From Yoonia sp. (GTDB lineage: Bacteria; Pseudomonadota; Alphaproteobacteria; Rhodobacterales; Rhodobacteraceae): a stretch of DNA of 64,000 bases. The translations under genes were made by a program, and so were the position numbers. Each line of letters opens with the position of its first letter. The stretch's first letter is position 1. Location: the NCBI RefSeq assembly GCF_018402175.1, contig NZ_JAGYJK010000009.1, positions 1 through 64,000 of the forward strand, in the 5' to 3' direction. Below are positions 1 through 9,156 of the stretch, piece by piece. The notes under the pieces were generated by a model. It did no database searches and was not told the DNA's origin. It saw only the letters and a list, made by a program, of their open reading frames with translations.

Positions 1-1373
1 CGAATTACATGCCACCGCTCACCAAAGCTATCCCGCTTGGTATCCAACATGTCTTGGCGATGTTCGTCGCCAATGTCACACCTGCCATTATCGTCTGCGG
101 TGCTGCTGGGTTCGGCTTTGGATCAAACAGCCCAGATTTTCCGCAAATGATCTATATGATCCAGATGTGCATGTTCGTTGCGGGCGTGGCCACTTTGTTT
201 CAGACAATTGGCATAGGCCCCGTCGGTGCGCGGTTGCCCATTGTACAAGGGACGTCGTTTGCCTTCATCCCGATCATGGTTCCGCTCGTCGCAGGAAAAG
301 GCGTTGACGCAATCGCCGTTCTTATGGGCGGTATCCTTGTGGGCGGATTGTTTCATGCAGTGCTTGGTCTGTTCATTGGCCGGTTGCGGTTTGCCTTGCC
401 ACCGTTGGTCACTGGCCTCGTTGTGACCATGATTGGTCTCGCACTTGTCAGAGTAGGGATCCAATATGCGGCAGGTGGCGTACCTGCAATCGGTACGCCT
501 GCTTATGGGTCCGGCACAAGCTGGCTGATGGCAGCGACGGTCATCTTCGTGACGTTGGGACTTAAGTTCTTTGCCCGTGGCATGCTATCGGTCTCTGCGG
601 TCTTGCTCGGCCTCTTGGCCGGATGTGCATTGGCCTTCGCATTGGGTCAGGTAAACCTTGGCAATATCGGGCGTGCAGCGAATTTTGCGTTCCCAAATCC
701 TTTGCATTTCGGTCTAGAGTTTACGATGGCGTCAATCATCGGTTTCTGCGCAATGGCATTCGTGTCGGCGGTTGAAACAGTGGGCGATGTTTCAGGAATC
801 ACAAAGGGCGGCGCAGGCCGTGAAGCGACGGATAAAGAAATCCAAGGCGCAACCTATGCAGACGGTCTTGGAACCGCCGTGTCAGGATTGTTTGGCGCTC
901 TACCAAACACCTCGTTCAGCCAGAATGTCGGCTTGATCGCTATGACAGGCGTGATGAGCCGCGGCGTCGTCACAATCGGTGCGATCTTTTTGATTGCGTG
1001 CGGGTTGTTGCCAAAAGTCGGTGCGATCATCTCATCGATCCCAATTCAGGTTCTGGGCGGTGGCGTGATTGTCATGTTCGGGATGGTGACCGCCGCTGGC
1101 ATATCCATGCTTTCAGATGTGCACTGGAACCGGCGCAATATGGTTATCTTTGCAGTCGCGATTTCATTGGGCCTTGGCTTGCAGCTGGAGCCGGGCGCAT
1201 TGCAACATCTGCCAGAGACAGTATTGGTTCTTGCGACCTCGGGCATTCTGCCTGCTGCAGTGATCGCCATTTTCCTGAACCTTGTGCTGCCACAAACACT
1301 CGCAAATGAAGCCACCGAAGAAGTCTCTGGTGGTATGGCCGGCAAAGGCACGGGATCGCTCAAGCAGGACTGA
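1..1373 (+). CDS. Nucleobase:cation symporter-2 (uracil/xanthine/urate permease), 5' partial
   Basis: Inner-membrane permease of the NCS2 family that imports purine or pyrimidine bases with a cation. About a dozen hydrophobic segments are visible. The stretch around IVQGTSFAFIP and the later ALPNTSFSQNVG motif are typical of the xanthine/uric-acid branch. The reading frame is open to the window edge: the codons before the ATG at 9 read Asn-Tyr, and family members I recall have an N-terminal extension ending in a similar sequence just before MPPL. The true start therefore probably lies upstream of the window. It converges on a ureidoglycine aminohydrolase gene, which suggests a purine or ureide substrate. 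Exact substrate is not determined. Confidence 0.9.
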   Translation, partial: NYMPPLTKAIPLGIQHVLAMFVANVTPAIIVCGAAGFGFGSNSPDFPQMIYMIQMCMFVAGVATLFQTIGIGPVGARLPIVQGTSFAFIPIMVPLVAGKGVDAIAVLMGGILVGGLFHAVLGLFIGRLRFALPPLVTGLVVTMIGLALVRVGIQYAAGGVPAIGTPAYGSGTSWLMAATVIFVTLGLKFFARGMLSVSAVLLGLLAGCALAFALGQVNLGNIGRAANFAFPNPLHFGLEFTMASIIGFCAMAFVSAVETVGDVSGITKGGAGREATDKEIQGATYADGLGTAVSGLFGALPNTSFSQNVGLIAMTGVMSRGVVTIGAIFLIACGLLPKVGAIISSIPIQVLGGGVIVMFGMVTAAGISMLSDVHWNRRNMVIFAVAISLGLGLQLEPGALQHLPETVLVLATSGILPAAVIAIFLNLVLPQTLANEATEEVSGGMAGKGTGSLKQD

Positions 1374-1412
1374 TGTAGCACCTTGCGTAAAATGGCGTCA
1401 GCCAAGATAAGC

Positions 1413-1444
1413 AAAAGCGGCGTGTCGAAACACGCCGCTTTTCT
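1413..1444. terminator. Bidirectional intrinsic terminator
   Basis: A perfect 13-bp inverted repeat (1413-1425 and 1430-1442) encloses a CGAA tetraloop. The stem has a GC-rich core and AAAA/TTTT flanks, so it presents a T-tract on both strands. It lies between the convergent permease and ureidoglycine aminohydrolase genes and could terminate both. Confidence 0.85.
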
Positions 1445-1575
1445 ATTCCAAGGCTGCATTTGACGCGCATCACACCGAGCCAATATCAAACGCGACACCA
1501 CAATCCGAAAAAATCTCGCTATTACCTAAATCGCCGCGTCCCAATTCTGTCTTCCGACAAAATCGCCGCCGAACG

Positions 1576-2391
1576 TCACAAAGTCATATGGCGGTTCACA
1601 TCCTTGTAAAGCAGATAGCGAAACTGACCCGGCCCACCTGCATAGCAAGCCTGAGGACAGAACGCGCGCAACCACATGTAATCACCTGCTTCGACTTCGA
1701 CCCAGTCACTGTTCAAACGATAGACCGCCTTGCCCTCTAAGACATAAAGCCCGTGCTCCATGACATGTGTCTCAAGGAAGGGAATGACAGCACCCGGTTC
1801 AAATGTGACGATCGTGACGTGCATATCGTGGCGCATGTCCGACGGATCAACGAACCGCGTTGTCGCCCATTTTCCATCTGTCCCGGCCATTGGCGTTGGC
1901 ACAATATCGTTCTCGTTCAATATTAGCACATCTGGCGCATCAAGGCCGCTGACCGCCTCATAAGCTTTTCTGATCCAATGAAACCGAAGGGTTTGCTGGT
2001 GCTGATTGTGCAGACGCCACTTGCGGCCCGCAGGTAGATACGCATAGCCACCGGGCGTTAATTCGTAGATTGCGCCATTTACCTCGAGCGTTGCCGTCCC
2101 CTCAACCACGAACAGCACAGTTTGGGCGCGGGGGTCAGTCTCAGGGTTATCTGAACCGCCTCCGTGTTGAACTTCCATGATATACTGAGAAAACGTTTCC
2201 GCGAACCCGCTGAGCGGTCTTGAAAGCACCCATAGACGGGTTTGCGACCAGAATGGCAGAAAGCTGGTTACGATGTCGCGCATGGTCCCCTTTGGGATCA
2301 CAGCATAGGCGTTTGTGAAAACAGCGCGATCTGTAAGCAGTTGATCCTGCCCAGGTTGACCACCTTGGGGCGCGTAGTATGTTGAAGTCAT
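1576..2391 (-). CDS. allE: (S)-ureidoglycine aminohydrolase, bicupin
   Basis: Predicted cytosolic Mn-dependent enzyme that converts (S)-ureidoglycine to (S)-ureidoglycolate plus ammonia in allantoin degradation. The 271-residue protein shows two cupin halves: an N-terminal one with the VVEGTATLEVNG strand pattern, and a C-terminal metal-binding one with the ETHVMEHGLYVLEG pattern that carries the likely ligands. A longer in-frame extension exists upstream to 2622. The ATG at 2391 is preferred because it has an AGGA ribosome-binding site and begins the family-typical sequence MTSTYYAPQGG. It converges on the NCS2 permease, consistent with purine or allantoin use. Other ureide genes (allantoinase, allantoate amidohydrolase) are not adjacent. 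Confidence 0.85.
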   Translation of the reverse strand: MTSTYYAPQGGQPGQDQLLTDRAVFTNAYAVIPKGTMRDIVTSFLPFWSQTRLWVLSRPLSGFAETFSQYIMEVQHGGGSDNPETDPRAQTVLFVVEGTATLEVNGAIYELTPGGYAYLPAGRKWRLHNQHQQTLRFHWIRKAYEAVSGLDAPDVLILNENDIVPTPMAGTDGKWATTRFVDPSDMRHDMHVTIVTFEPGAVIPFLETHVMEHGLYVLEGKAVYRLNSDWVEVEAGDYMWLRAFCPQACYAGGPGQFRYLLYKDVNRHMTL

Positions 2392-2734
2392 AATTTTTCC
2401 TGAAGGTAAGCGGACAGTGCGGAAATTATGCGCCTTGCCACCATCGTAGACCATATACAAAGACGGGACAGGACTGTTCGTACTGATTTGAAAATGCAAC
2501 AATATACTTCCTAAATCGCAGGGCTTGCGTCGTTGAATCCGTGGGATATTGCGACGCTGATCGGTTATTCGATGCCGGTTTTCTGTCCCTGCCAGACTTG
2601 TGACACGACAACGATCAAACACGGACCGAGCAATTCGACGCCTTGTTCAAATTCAGTCAACAACCGATCAAATGGTGTACACGCGATCGAGAGATAACAA
2701 AGTCTGGAAAGTATGACCAACGAAGGGCCACCAC
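2392..2734. other. Divergent intergenic region with possible operator
   Basis: 343 bp between the divergent ureidoglycine aminohydrolase and amino-acid dehydrogenase genes, so promoters for both are expected here. An 8-bp palindrome GTGTACAC sits at 2675-2682 and could be part of a regulator site. No gene is seen: the small open frames here are not supported by ribosome-binding sites or recognisable sequence. Confidence 0.5.
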
Positions 2735-3967
2735 ATGGTTGAACGGGTCGAGATCGCAGTGATCGGCGCAGGCATTATCGGGCTTGGTTGTGCATTCAGA
2801 CTTGCCCAGGCCGGGCATGAAGTGATCCTTGTGGATCCGCAAGACGCCGGATCGGGTGCCTCCTACGGCAATGCAGGCACAATCGCCGATTACGCCGTGA
2901 TGCCGGTAGGAAGCCCCGCTGTTTTGCGTGACCTGCCGCGCCTGCTGTTTGACCGCAGCTCGCCACTGGCGATCAGACACGCGGCCATCGTTTCATTGGC
3001 GCCTTGGCTGTTGCGGTTCGTCCGGCAAAGTCTGCCTGCCGCGACCGTACGAAACGCAGCGGCGATCGCACAACTTGTCATGGATGCCGCAGCTATGTGG
3101 CAAAACCTGGCCACCGAGATTGGCGCAGTGGATATTTTGCAGAATCGCGGCGCACTCTATGTCTACGACAGCCCGAACGCATTTCGTGCCGCCACACAGG
3201 ATATGATCCAGCGCCGGGCCCTCGGGGTCAGCGTGGATCTTGTCGCGGCCCATGAGTTGGCCAGCCTTGAACCCGGCCTTCCGGCCATGCATGGCGGCGC
3301 GTTCTTTCCCAAAGCTGTGTTCCTGTCTGATCCGAGTGCCATGGTCCGTGAACTGGCCCGCGCTGTAACCGCACTCGGCGTTGTGCATCAGCGCAGCAGC
3401 ATCGCGCGGCTAGAGCCACGATCCGACGGAATAAGACTGACGGGAACCGGCCCTGCCCTTCACGCCTCGCGCGTGGTGATTGCAGCAGGTGCACATTCCA
3501 AGAATTTGGCGCGGATGGCCGGCGATACTGTCCCACTTGAAACGGAACGCGGCTATCACCTTGAATGGGACATGTCCGCACCACGGTTGTCTCGGCCCTG
3601 CTGTCCAACGGCACGCGGGTTCTACCTCTGTCCGATGGCAGGGCGTCTGCGGGTCGCAGGGACTGTCGAACTGGGCGGACTGACCGCACCACCATCACCC
3701 CATCGCATTCAGATGTTGGAACAGGGCGCACGGGCGATCTTTCCGGATTTGGGCGCACCCGATCGCAGCTGGATGGGCTTTCGCCCCTCGATCCCCGATT
3801 CAGTGCCAGTCATCGGAACGGGGCGCGATAGTCGCGTCATCCATGCCTATGGTCATGGCCATATCGGTCTGACGCTTGCGCCAATCACAGCCCAGATGGT
3901 CACAACCTTGGTTCAGGGCGCCCCCCCGGACGCCCGCATTGCACCCTGTCGACCGGACCGTTTTTGA
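2735..3967 (+). CDS. FAD-dependent oxidoreductase, D-amino-acid dehydrogenase (DadA) type
   Basis: Predicted flavoprotein dehydrogenase/oxidase acting on D-amino acids or related amines. The N-terminus has the Rossmann FAD motif GAGIIGLG at about residues 9-16, followed by an acidic residue (VD) at the end of the second beta strand. The C-terminal part contains the DAO-fold signature near GFRPSIPDSVPVIG and the glycine-rich segment AYGHGHIGLTLAP that contacts FAD. At 410 residues it matches DadA-like proteins. An AGGG ribosome-binding site precedes the ATG. A seven-C run near 3920 reads through without a frame break. Transcribed away from allE; the substrate cannot be assigned from sequence alone. 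Confidence 0.8.
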   Translation: MVERVEIAVIGAGIIGLGCAFRLAQAGHEVILVDPQDAGSGASYGNAGTIADYAVMPVGSPAVLRDLPRLLFDRSSPLAIRHAAIVSLAPWLLRFVRQSLPAATVRNAAAIAQLVMDAAAMWQNLATEIGAVDILQNRGALYVYDSPNAFRAATQDMIQRRALGVSVDLVAAHELASLEPGLPAMHGGAFFPKAVFLSDPSAMVRELARAVTALGVVHQRSSIARLEPRSDGIRLTGTGPALHASRVVIAAGAHSKNLARMAGDTVPLETERGYHLEWDMSAPRLSRPCCPTARGFYLCPMAGRLRVAGTVELGGLTAPPSPHRIQMLEQGARAIFPDLGAPDRSWMGFRPSIPDSVPVIGTGRDSRVIHAYGHGHIGLTLAPITAQMVTTLVQGAPPDARIAPCRPDRF

Positions 3968-4254
3968 TGTGTGAATTATGTAATGTTCTGGTCTGCGATA
4001 AATCGCTGATTTCTTGCAGTCCCGCCAAACATCGCTGACAAGCGATCTTAGACAGAATGTCCAATTCAGATTGCGCGCGCATGCATCACCAAAGGTACCG
4101 TTTCGCAAGGTGCTAAGAAATACGACAAATGCGTCATGGTCCGCCTTGGTAATTCTAATTGGCAGATGTGCTTTGCTTTCGGATCTTATCCCGACATGGT
4201 AAACAAAGAGCGAATAGCGATATTCTCGGGTTGGGCGCAGACGGAGACGTGCAG

Positions 4255-4674
4255 ATGATTTTAAGAACCACGGCCTTGGCACTCTTGTTGTTGGCCCCCG
4301 TCATGGCGAACGCTGAACCTGACTTGGACTGCCGGATCAGACTTGAGTTTTCTTCCAATGACACAGGCGCAGTTGCCGATTATATCCTGACATTGCAGAT
4401 CAAGAACACGCTTGGCCGCGCGATAAGTGGCGTGTCGGTAAACTATTTCGACACAGCGCTAAATCAGCTCGGCAACACTGCATTGGCCTGCCCTGGGGTT
4501 TTCGGTGAGGGCATACCGCCAAGCAGCCACGGTGAATGTTGGGCACAGCTACAAAAAGTCGACGGAAATCTGCTTGAGAAGTTTGGCACGGAAATGTGGA
4601 CGGCCATCGTCAACACGCAATTGACCCAGCTTGAAAGCATCCGGAAATGCAAAGTACTCGGCTTTGCCTATTAG
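4255..4674 (+). CDS. Exported hypothetical protein with four cysteines
   Basis: Unrecognised 139-residue protein. The ATG at 4255 follows a GGAG ribosome-binding site and begins a clear Sec signal peptide with a hydrophobic LALLLLAPV core and cleavage near ANA-EP, so I prefer it over an upstream in-frame start at 4159. The mature part has a predicted beta-rich pattern and four cysteines (in LDCRI, LACPG, GECWA and RKCKV) that could form two disulfides in the periplasm. Monocistronic, with no informative neighbours. No function is proposed. Confidence 0.6.
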   Translation: MILRTTALALLLLAPVMANAEPDLDCRIRLEFSSNDTGAVADYILTLQIKNTLGRAISGVSVNYFDTALNQLGNTALACPGVFGEGIPPSSHGECWAQLQKVDGNLLEKFGTEMWTAIVNTQLTQLESIRKCKVLGFAY

Positions 4675-4895
4675 GTGTTTGATCCCACGGTTTGATGGTG
4701 CGATCCTTTCGGAAGAATGGAAGGAAGCATTATGGGACGATGTGCAAACACGGTTTGTGCTCGGGTTTCACTTGCGAATAGACATTGGTGTATTCACGGT
4801 TGCCGCGCGCAAACAAATATCGCGGCAATCACGGCAATACCCTGTCACGCGGCTCAACGCGATGATGTCAGATCAATCGGATCAAAACAGCCGTG

Positions 4896-6554
4896 TCACA
4901 AGCTTGTCGATTTCTTGTTCTTTTCTGCAAGGTCCTTCGCTTGTTCGCGTAGCATGTATTTTTGTATCTTGCCGGTCGATGTACGGGGAATTTCTATGAA
5001 AACAAACATGCTTGGCACCTTATAGGGCGCAAGCCAATCCTTGCACCACGCACGCAATGTGGCGGCATCCACGTCGTCTGCTGTCGATAACTCTACGAAG
5101 GCACAGGGCGTTTCACCCCATTTTTCATGCGGCATTGCAACCACGGCGGCGGTCTTGACCGCAGGATGGCGATAAAGAGCTTCCTCCACCTCAATCGAAG
5201 AAATATTTTCACCGCCTGAAATGATGATGTCCTTGGAGCGGTCCTTGAGCTGAATATAGCCATCGGGATACCGCACACCTAGATCACCGGAGTGAAACCA
5301 GCCGCCTGCAAAGGCTTCCTGCGTAGCTTTTCGATTGCGAAAATACCCCTTCATCACAACATTGCCGCGAAACATCACCTCACCCATCGTCTCGCCATCC
5401 CGAGGGACAGGCAGCATCGTTTCAGGGTCGAGCACGTCAAGCCCTTCGAGCGGCAGATAGCGCACCCCTTGGCGCGACTTTAGCGTAGCTTGTTCCGCAA
5501 GCGGAAGATCGGACCACTCATGGTGCCAGTCGTTTACCACGGCTGGCCCATAGGTTTCTGTCAGCCCATACAGATGCGTCACATCAAAGCCCGCAGTTTT
5601 CATATCCGCCAACAGCTTTTCTGGCGGAGGCGCCGCCGCGGTAAAGAACTGCACCTGATGGTCAAATGTCCGTTTTTCCGCCTGATGGGCAGAAATAATC
5701 AAAGACATGACAATAGGTGCGCCACACAGATGGGTGACCCCCTCTTCGGCAAGCGCTGCCCAGATCGGTTCCGGGCGGACTTGACGCAGGCAAACATGGG
5801 TGCCGACGATCGCTGACAGGGTCCATGGAAAGCACCATCCGTTGCAATGGAACATTGGCAGGGTCCACAGATAAACCGCATGTTTCGCCATGGACGTGGT
5901 CAACGCATTGCCCTGCGCCAGCAAATACGCACCTCGGTGATGCGACACGACGCCCTTGGGATCGCCCGTCGTGCCTGATGTATAGTTGATGGCAATCGCG
6001 TCCCATTCATCAAGCGGCATCAGCCAATCGAAATCGGGGGCACCAGTGGATAGGAAGGCGTTGTAATCCTGCGCCTTTGTCGCTGTCGCTGGTCCCGAAA
6101 ATTCAGGATCATCGTATTGGATCACGCGTGGTGTGACATTGGCCAGCGCCAAGGCTTTTTCAATCAACGGCATGAACTCGCGATCTACGATCACAACCTT
6201 GGACATGGCATGGTCAAGTTGAAACGCGATCACTGACGCATCAAGCCGTGTGTTTACAGAATGCAGAACGCCGCCAGACATGGGCACACCGTAATGGCAT
6301 TCAAGCATCGCCGGTGTGTTGGCCAGCATTGCAGACACGGTATCGCCACGCCTGATTCCGTTCTGCACCAAGGCGGATGCCAGCTGACGCGACCGCGTGT
6401 AAAATTCTGCATAATTACGCCGCAACGCGCCATGCACGATTGCAATGTGGTCAGGGAAGACCGAGGCAGCCCGGTCTAGAAATGTCAGCGGCGTCAGCGG
6501 AAGATGGTTCGCCGGATTGCGATCCAGATCAATGTTGTAAGGGTTTGTGGTCAT
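4896..6554 (-). CDS. AMP-forming acyl-CoA synthetase
   Basis: Activates a carboxylic acid to its CoA thioester through an acyl-adenylate. The 552-residue protein has the ATP/AMP motif YTSGTTGDPKG at about residues 191-201, the LYGLTET motif, the GWFHSGDLG motif and the C-terminal catalytic-lysine region near STGKIQKY. It resembles the broad short/medium-chain acyl-CoA synthetase group (PRK08162-like) rather than the DmdB sequences I remember. The ATG lies 3 bp downstream of the enoyl-CoA hydratase stop, so the two are very likely co-transcribed. Together they suggest activation and hydration of an unsaturated or thio-substituted acid. The physiological substrate is unknown. Confidence 0.9.
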   Translation of the reverse strand: MTTNPYNIDLDRNPANHLPLTPLTFLDRAASVFPDHIAIVHGALRRNYAEFYTRSRQLASALVQNGIRRGDTVSAMLANTPAMLECHYGVPMSGGVLHSVNTRLDASVIAFQLDHAMSKVVIVDREFMPLIEKALALANVTPRVIQYDDPEFSGPATATKAQDYNAFLSTGAPDFDWLMPLDEWDAIAINYTSGTTGDPKGVVSHHRGAYLLAQGNALTTSMAKHAVYLWTLPMFHCNGWCFPWTLSAIVGTHVCLRQVRPEPIWAALAEEGVTHLCGAPIVMSLIISAHQAEKRTFDHQVQFFTAAAPPPEKLLADMKTAGFDVTHLYGLTETYGPAVVNDWHHEWSDLPLAEQATLKSRQGVRYLPLEGLDVLDPETMLPVPRDGETMGEVMFRGNVVMKGYFRNRKATQEAFAGGWFHSGDLGVRYPDGYIQLKDRSKDIIISGGENISSIEVEEALYRHPAVKTAAVVAMPHEKWGETPCAFVELSTADDVDAATLRAWCKDWLAPYKVPSMFVFIEIPRTSTGKIQKYMLREQAKDLAEKNKKSTSL

Positions 6555-6557
6555 AAA

Positions 6558-7358
6558 TCAGGCGTCCTGCCATTCAGGCCTACGTTTTTCGATGAAGGCA
6601 CCAATACCTTCACATGCATCTTGGGCCAGCATGTTGTCGACCATCACACCAGAGGCGTAATCATACGCATCGCCCAGCGTCATTTCACGCTGTGCATAAT
6701 AGGCGCGTTTGCCGGTGGCGAGTGTCATGCTCGACTTTGACGCAATTTTGAGTGCGATCTGCATCGTGGCATCATGCAATTCATCCGGTGCCACCACGCG
6801 ATTGACAAGGCCGATTTCAGCAGCCCGCATGGCAGACACCATATCGCCGGTCAATAACATCTCCATCGCATGTTTGCTGGCAACAGACCGCGACAGGGCG
6901 ACCATCGGCGTGGAACAGAACAGACCAATATGCACCCCCGGCGTGCTGAATTGCGCTGTGTCGGCAGCGATGGCCAAATCACAACTTGCCACCAGCTGGC
7001 ATCCTGCCGCGGTGGCCACGCCTGTCACCTCGGCGATCACGGGTTTGGTACAGGTCACAATGCCTTGCATGACGCCGGCACATAGGGACATGACATGCGC
7101 AAAATAGGCTTTGCCACCGTCATCGCCTGCACGACCGGCTGTCATTTCTTTCAGATCATGCCCTGCACAAAACGCAGGGCCTGTGGCGGCCAGCACAATG
7201 ACACGAACTGCTGGGTCAGCACTGGCATTTTCGAACGCCACGCGTAATTTGGTCAACATCGCCTCGGACAAAGCATTGCGACGGCCCTGATCGTTCAACG
7301 TCAGACGCAAAATACCATGCACGTCTAAATCGGCCAGTAGGATATCAGATGTTAACAT
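6558..7358 (-). CDS. Enoyl-CoA hydratase/isomerase family protein
   Basis: Crotonase-fold enzyme, probably hydrating or isomerising an enoyl-CoA. Oxyanion-hole segments are visible at AFCAGHDLKE and at GVATAAGCQLVASCDLAIA. The sequence resembles the ECHDC3-like subgroup. Two starts are possible: the ATG at 7367 abuts its AGGA, whereas the ATG at 7358 sits about 8 nt from that AGGA and is preferred (266 residues). It is followed after 3 bp by an acyl-CoA synthetase and preceded by an OsmC gene, all on the same strand. Context points to catabolism of an activated short acid. Confidence 0.88.
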   Translation of the reverse strand: MLTSDILLADLDVHGILRLTLNDQGRRNALSEAMLTKLRVAFENASADPAVRVIVLAATGPAFCAGHDLKEMTAGRAGDDGGKAYFAHVMSLCAGVMQGIVTCTKPVIAEVTGVATAAGCQLVASCDLAIAADTAQFSTPGVHIGLFCSTPMVALSRSVASKHAMEMLLTGDMVSAMRAAEIGLVNRVVAPDELHDATMQIALKIASKSSMTLATGKRAYYAQREMTLGDAYDYASGVMVDNMLAQDACEGIGAFIEKRRPEWQDA

Positions 7359-7379
7359 GACGCTCATCCTTTTGGGATT

Positions 7380-7829
7380 TCAATGAATGTTGATTTCGAC
7401 ACTGTCAGCCAATGTATTGGCGATAAAACAGTACCGATGCGCACGGTCTTGCATCTGGGCCAAGTCCTCTGCGCTGACGGTAAAGCCAGTGTCAAACCGC
7501 ACCACAGGGTTAAGGTCGATCCGCACCACGGACATCTGCCCTTTGGCGTTCTTGCCAAGATGTGCTTCGGCGTAATCGTGATAGCTTGCGACAGGCCAGT
7601 CTAGTTTTGCCGCCAGCGCCAAAAACGTCATCATGTGACAACTTGAAAGCGCCGAAGCGAGGGCTTGTTCGGGGTTGGTGTTTGCGGGATCGCCGCCCCA
7701 GTCAGGGGCTGCGTCCACCGGAAGATCGAGGCGGCTGTTATAGTGAACCGTATGTTCGTTCGAATACAAACCGGTGCGCAATACGGGACCCGCGCGGTGC
7801 CAATGCAACGTTATCGCAAGATGTGACAT
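7380..7829 (-). CDS. OsmC family protein
   Basis: 149-residue OsmC/Ohr-fold protein. The family typically reduces organic hydroperoxides with paired cysteines. The two expected cysteines are present, at about residue 64 (in LSSCHMM) and residue 134 (in HRYCFIAN), so peroxidase or thiol chemistry is plausible. The gene sits inside a same-strand cluster between the DmdA-like demethylase (24 bp upstream) and the enoyl-CoA hydratase. The context could indicate protection against reactive sulfur or peroxide products, but this is inference. Confidence 0.85.
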   Translation of the reverse strand: MSHLAITLHWHRAGPVLRTGLYSNEHTVHYNSRLDLPVDAAPDWGGDPANTNPEQALASALSSCHMMTFLALAAKLDWPVASYHDYAEAHLGKNAKGQMSVVRIDLNPVVRFDTGFTVSAEDLAQMQDRAHRYCFIANTLADSVEINIH

Positions 7830-7853
7830 TTCGATATTCTTTCTTACGATGCC

Positions 7854-8993
7854 TTATGCCGCTGCAATCTGTTTTTTAGGGTCGTAGAATGGACGCTCGC
7901 AGATCGTTGCAGTGGTCGGCCCGGAATGAGTGACGACTTCGACCACCGCCCCGATATTTGCGTGTTCCGCTGACACCATCGCCAAAGCAATGTTCTGCTT
8001 CAGCCGTGGGGAATAAACGGCCGATGTAACCTTGCCGATCGTGTCGCCCCCAAGGTTGATTTCCCAAAACGTCGTGTTGGGGCCGGCAAGGGGATCGCCA
8101 TCAATAATCAGGCCAATCTGTTTGCGGCTGACACCTTCGTCCTTGATGCGGCGCAGCGCAGCCTTGCCAATGAAATCAGCCTCCATGTCAAGATTGACCA
8201 GCCGATCAAAGCCCAGTTCGAACGGGTTGGTCGTCATATCAGCGTCAGCGTGATAGGATAGCATCCCGCCTTCGATACGACGAATGGACGACGTGTGACC
8301 GGGCTTAAGCCCGAATTCCATACCTGTGGCCATGATGGTTTCCCACAAAAGATCGCCCTTGGCGCCATCGCGCAGGTAGATTTCATAACCCAACTCGCTC
8401 GACCAACCAGTGCGGGACACGACCAGTGGAATGCCGTTCAATTCAACCTCGCGCAGCCAATAATAGCGCAGGTCCAGAATATCGTCGCCAAACAAAGCCC
8501 GCATGATTTCACCCGACTTGGGGCCTTGCAGTTGCAGCGGCGAAACGTCTGGTTCGCGGATGGTCACGTTCAGGCCAGAGTGGATGGCAACCCCTTGTGC
8601 CCACAATAGGATGTCGCTGTCAGCCAGCGAAATCCAGAAATGGTTTTCCGCAAGGCGCAGCAGGATCGGGTCATTCAGGATGCCACCGTCAGCGTTTGTG
8701 ATCAGGATGTATTTGCACTGGCCCACGGCCATCTTGGACAAGTCGCGACAGGTCAGCATCTGGGTGAATCGCGCCGCATCCGGACCGGTAATTTCGACCT
8801 GACGCTCGACAGCCACATCACAGAGGATTGCGTCGTTCACGAGGTTCCAAAAATTCTGCTCCGCATCCCCGAAATCGCGGGGGATATACATGTGGTTATA
8901 GACCGAAAACCCTTTGGCGCCCCAACGCACTGTTGCATTGAAATAGGGTGACTTGCGGATCTGTGTACCGAAACCGAAATCGTCTGCTTGCAT
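7854..8993 (-). CDS. Tetrahydrofolate-dependent demethylase, DmdA/GcvT family
   Basis: 379-residue aminomethyltransferase-fold protein. These enzymes move a one-carbon group from a methylated substrate to tetrahydrofolate. The N-terminal segments FSVYNHMYIP and DVAVERQVEI and the pattern DGGILNDPI strongly recall DMSP demethylase DmdA. However, the central motif reads GWSSELGYEIYL, as in generic GcvT proteins, where the DmdA sequences I remember have GWSKQGGFE. It may therefore be a paralogue acting on another methylated compound. The start at 8993 is chosen because GGGAG lies 10 nt upstream; the alternative ATG at 9002 is too close. Co-oriented with acyl-CoA ligase, hydratase and OsmC genes. 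Confidence 0.75.
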   Translation of the reverse strand: MQADDFGFGTQIRKSPYFNATVRWGAKGFSVYNHMYIPRDFGDAEQNFWNLVNDAILCDVAVERQVEITGPDAARFTQMLTCRDLSKMAVGQCKYILITNADGGILNDPILLRLAENHFWISLADSDILLWAQGVAIHSGLNVTIREPDVSPLQLQGPKSGEIMRALFGDDILDLRYYWLREVELNGIPLVVSRTGWSSELGYEIYLRDGAKGDLLWETIMATGMEFGLKPGHTSSIRRIEGGMLSYHADADMTTNPFELGFDRLVNLDMEADFIGKAALRRIKDEGVSRKQIGLIIDGDPLAGPNTTFWEINLGGDTIGKVTSAVYSPRLKQNIALAMVSAEHANIGAVVEVVTHSGPTTATICERPFYDPKKQIAAA

Positions 8994-9156
8994 GTGGAAC
9001 ATTCTCCCTTTTTGTTCATGATCCCCGACCACAAACGACCAAAATTCTGACGTATTCTTGTCTGAGACGCCCAATAAAAGTGGTCTGAAAACTTCACATG
9101 CGCAGTCTGGGCAGGCCGTTTTTACATGCCAAACAGGTCCGATCGGACCGAAACGC

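Noticed and set aside
3915-3930. Frameshift at the seven-C run near the end of the DadA-like gene
   Set aside because: The sequence continues to a plausible family-like C-terminus (ending PDRF) without change of frame.
4631-5025. Small overlapping plus-strand frames between the exported orphan and the acyl-CoA synthetase gene
   Set aside because: They run into the antisense of the acyl-CoA synthetase gene, have no ribosome-binding site and no recognisable features.
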